A stretch of 23,929 bases of DNA from Ruminococcus sp. GTDB taxonomy: Bacteria > Bacillota > Clostridia > Oscillospirales > Ruminococcaceae. Below are positions 23,201 through 23,929 of this stretch, piece after piece. Positions within the stretch are counted from its first letter, which is position 1, and each line of letters starts with the position of its first letter. The position numbers were made by a program, and so were the translations under genes. The DNA lies in assembly GCA_023667165.1 (NCBI GenBank), contig JAMPAO010000033.1, forward strand, positions 1 through 23,929, read 5' to 3'. Under the pieces are notes generated by a model. The model saw only the letters and a list, made by a program, of their open reading frames with translations, made no database searches and was not told the DNA's origin.

Positions 23201-23671
23201 TCAAACGATATAGACCTTTTTCATTACCTGATCCTTTACGGGTCTGTCGCCGTATCCGGTTTCGCACTCGGCGATCTCGTCCACTGCGTCCATACCCTCC
23301 ACGACCTTGCCGAAAGCGGCGTATTCGCCGTCCAGGTGGGGAGCGTCCCTGTGCATTATGAAGAACTGCGAGCCTGCGCTGTCTTTCATCATAGAGCGCG
23401 CCATGGAGATAACTCCCCTTGTGTGCCTGATGTCGTTGTGAACGCCGTTGGACTCAAACTCGCCCTTTATCTGCCAGCCGGGATTGCCCGTGCCGGTACC
23501 CTGCGGACAGCCGCCCTGTATCATAAAGCCGCTTATCACCCTATGAAAGATAAGACCGTCGTAAAAGCCTTGCTTTACCAGCTTCTCAAAGTTTTCCACG
23601 GTTATAGGTGCTTTATCGGGATAAAGTTCTATTTTGATCTGCTTGCCGTTCTCCATTTCGATAATTACCAT
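23201..23671 (-). CDS. Cyclophilin-type peptidyl-prolyl cis-trans isomerase
   Basis: This 156-aa protein is a single cyclophilin domain that speeds cis-trans isomerisation at proline. It has no signal peptide in the chosen frame, so it should be cytoplasmic. Active-site residues are in FHRVISGFMIQGG (His43, Arg44, Phe49, Met50, Gln52) and SQFFIMH (Phe103, Phe104). The position of the cyclosporin-binding tryptophan of human CypA is His112 (PHLDGEYAAFG), common in bacterial forms and expected to weaken cyclosporin binding. The ATG at 23671 follows GGAGGAGATC at good spacing. The open frame to 23800 is rejected because it would translate through the promoter. It is monocistronic with its own promoter and terminator. 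Confidence 0.95.
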   Translation of the reverse strand: MVIIEMENGKQIKIELYPDKAPITVENFEKLVKQGFYDGLIFHRVISGFMIQGGCPQGTGTGNPGWQIKGEFESNGVHNDIRHTRGVISMARSMMKDSAGSQFFIMHRDAPHLDGEYAAFGKVVEGMDAVDEIAECETGYGDRPVKDQVMKKVYIV

Positions 23672-23741
23672 TTTCGATCTCCTCCAAAAAATTTTTTCCT
23701 GTTCAGGTCCCCTGCGGAATGAGAAAAGGACTGCGTAAAAA

Positions 23742-23770
23742 ATTATACCATTAAAAAAACCGTTTGTCAA
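23742..23770 (-). promoter_or_regulatory. Full-consensus promoter of the cyclophilin gene
   Basis: On the minus strand TTGACA (23770-23765) and TATAAT (23747-23742) are both perfect, separated by 17 nt, with TG one base before the -10. This is an ideal sigma-A promoter and predicts high constitutive expression. Confidence 0.93.
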
Positions 23771-23780
23771 GAAATCCGCC

Positions 23781-23832
23781 GTGAAATTCAAGGAAATCAA
23801 TTTTTAGAAAATTGATTTCCTTGCGTGAAATT
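23781..23832. repeat. 15-bp palindrome bracketed by 8-bp direct repeats between two divergent promoters
   Basis: The arms 23789-23803 and 23809-23823 are perfect complements with a 5-nt loop (TTAGA). GTGAAATT occurs just outside on both sides (23781-23788 and 23825-23832). The centre, at 23806, is 36 nt from the minus-strand -35 and 42 nt from the plus-strand -35. There is no adjacent U-run outside the stem in either direction, so a regulator site or a small inserted element is more likely than a terminator. Confidence 0.6.
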
Positions 23833-23847
23833 ATATGAAATTAGTGC

Positions 23848-23876
23848 TTGACAGAAAATATTTTTTGGGTTATAAT
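23848..23876 (+). promoter_or_regulatory. Full-consensus promoter reading out of the right edge
   Basis: TTGACA (23848-23853) and TATAAT (23871-23876) are perfect and separated by 17 nt. Transcription should start near 23883. The remaining 46 nt are AT-rich and contain no ribosome binding site with a lasting frame, so the gene or RNA it drives lies beyond the window. Confidence 0.9.
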
Positions 23877-23929
23877 AGTAATATGGGAAAATTTTTTTAA
23901 CGGAATTTTATTTTTAACGCGTAAATGAA

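Noticed and set aside
23672..23800. N-terminal extension of the cyclophilin resembling a signal peptide
   Set aside because: It would require translation through a perfect TTGACA/TATAAT promoter, and GGAGGAG supports the ATG at 23671.

Overview
The window looks like chromosomal DNA from an anaerobic Firmicute of the class Clostridia, probably a Ruminococcus-like member of the Oscillospiraceae. The evidence is AddA/AddB instead of RecBCD, TrmK, RqcH (NFACT family), a DUF1858 protein, strong AGGAGG ribosome binding sites, and sigma-A promoters of the TTGACA-N17-TATAAT type. This placement is inferred from gene content, not from a marker search. Coding density is high. No tRNA, rRNA, CRISPR array, insertion sequence or prophage is visible.

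Layout from left to right. (1) 1-3921, + strand: a D-lactate dehydrogenase-like gene, then glycogen phosphorylase. Between them lies a 356-bp gap holding a promoter, a long branched RNA leader closed by a 15-bp helix, and two mutually exclusive hairpins around the glgP ribosome binding site. A bidirectional terminator closes the block. (2) 3987-8984, - strand: a DUF1858 protein with its own promoter and terminator, then addA, an uncharacterised 171-aa gene, and a small membrane protein carrying an excisionase-like domain. (3) 9125-19615, + strand: an apparent eight-gene operon driven by one strong promoter. Its order is rhomboid-like membrane protein, mpg (alkyl-base glycosylase), MutS-like ATPase, addB, trmK, Nif3-like protein, rlmA-like rRNA methyltransferase and rqcH. 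Genes overlap or lie within 28 bp of each other, and the operon ends at a hairpin shared with the converging block. (4) 19664-23068, - strand: a three-gene envelope operon with a GT2-GtrA fusion, a membrane-anchored phosphodiester glycosidase-family protein, and a TTG-started membrane-anchored protein that looks NTF2/TcaA-like. (5) 23136-23929: a cyclophilin gene with a full-consensus promoter and a GC-rich terminator, then a long palindrome, then a second full-consensus promoter firing right out of the window.

How the genes fit together. Block 3 groups DNA repair (alkyl-base excision, a MutS-family ATPase, one AddAB subunit) with tRNA/rRNA methylation and ribosome-associated quality control, so it reads as a nucleic-acid and translation maintenance operon. 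AddA and AddB form one enzyme, but here they are encoded on opposite strands on either side of a divergent promoter region at 9075-9153. The envelope operon probably transfers or edits a lipid-linked sugar at the cell surface. I see no complete novel defence or mobile system. The strongest candidate for something undescribed is the structured leader RNA of glgP at 1285-1473.
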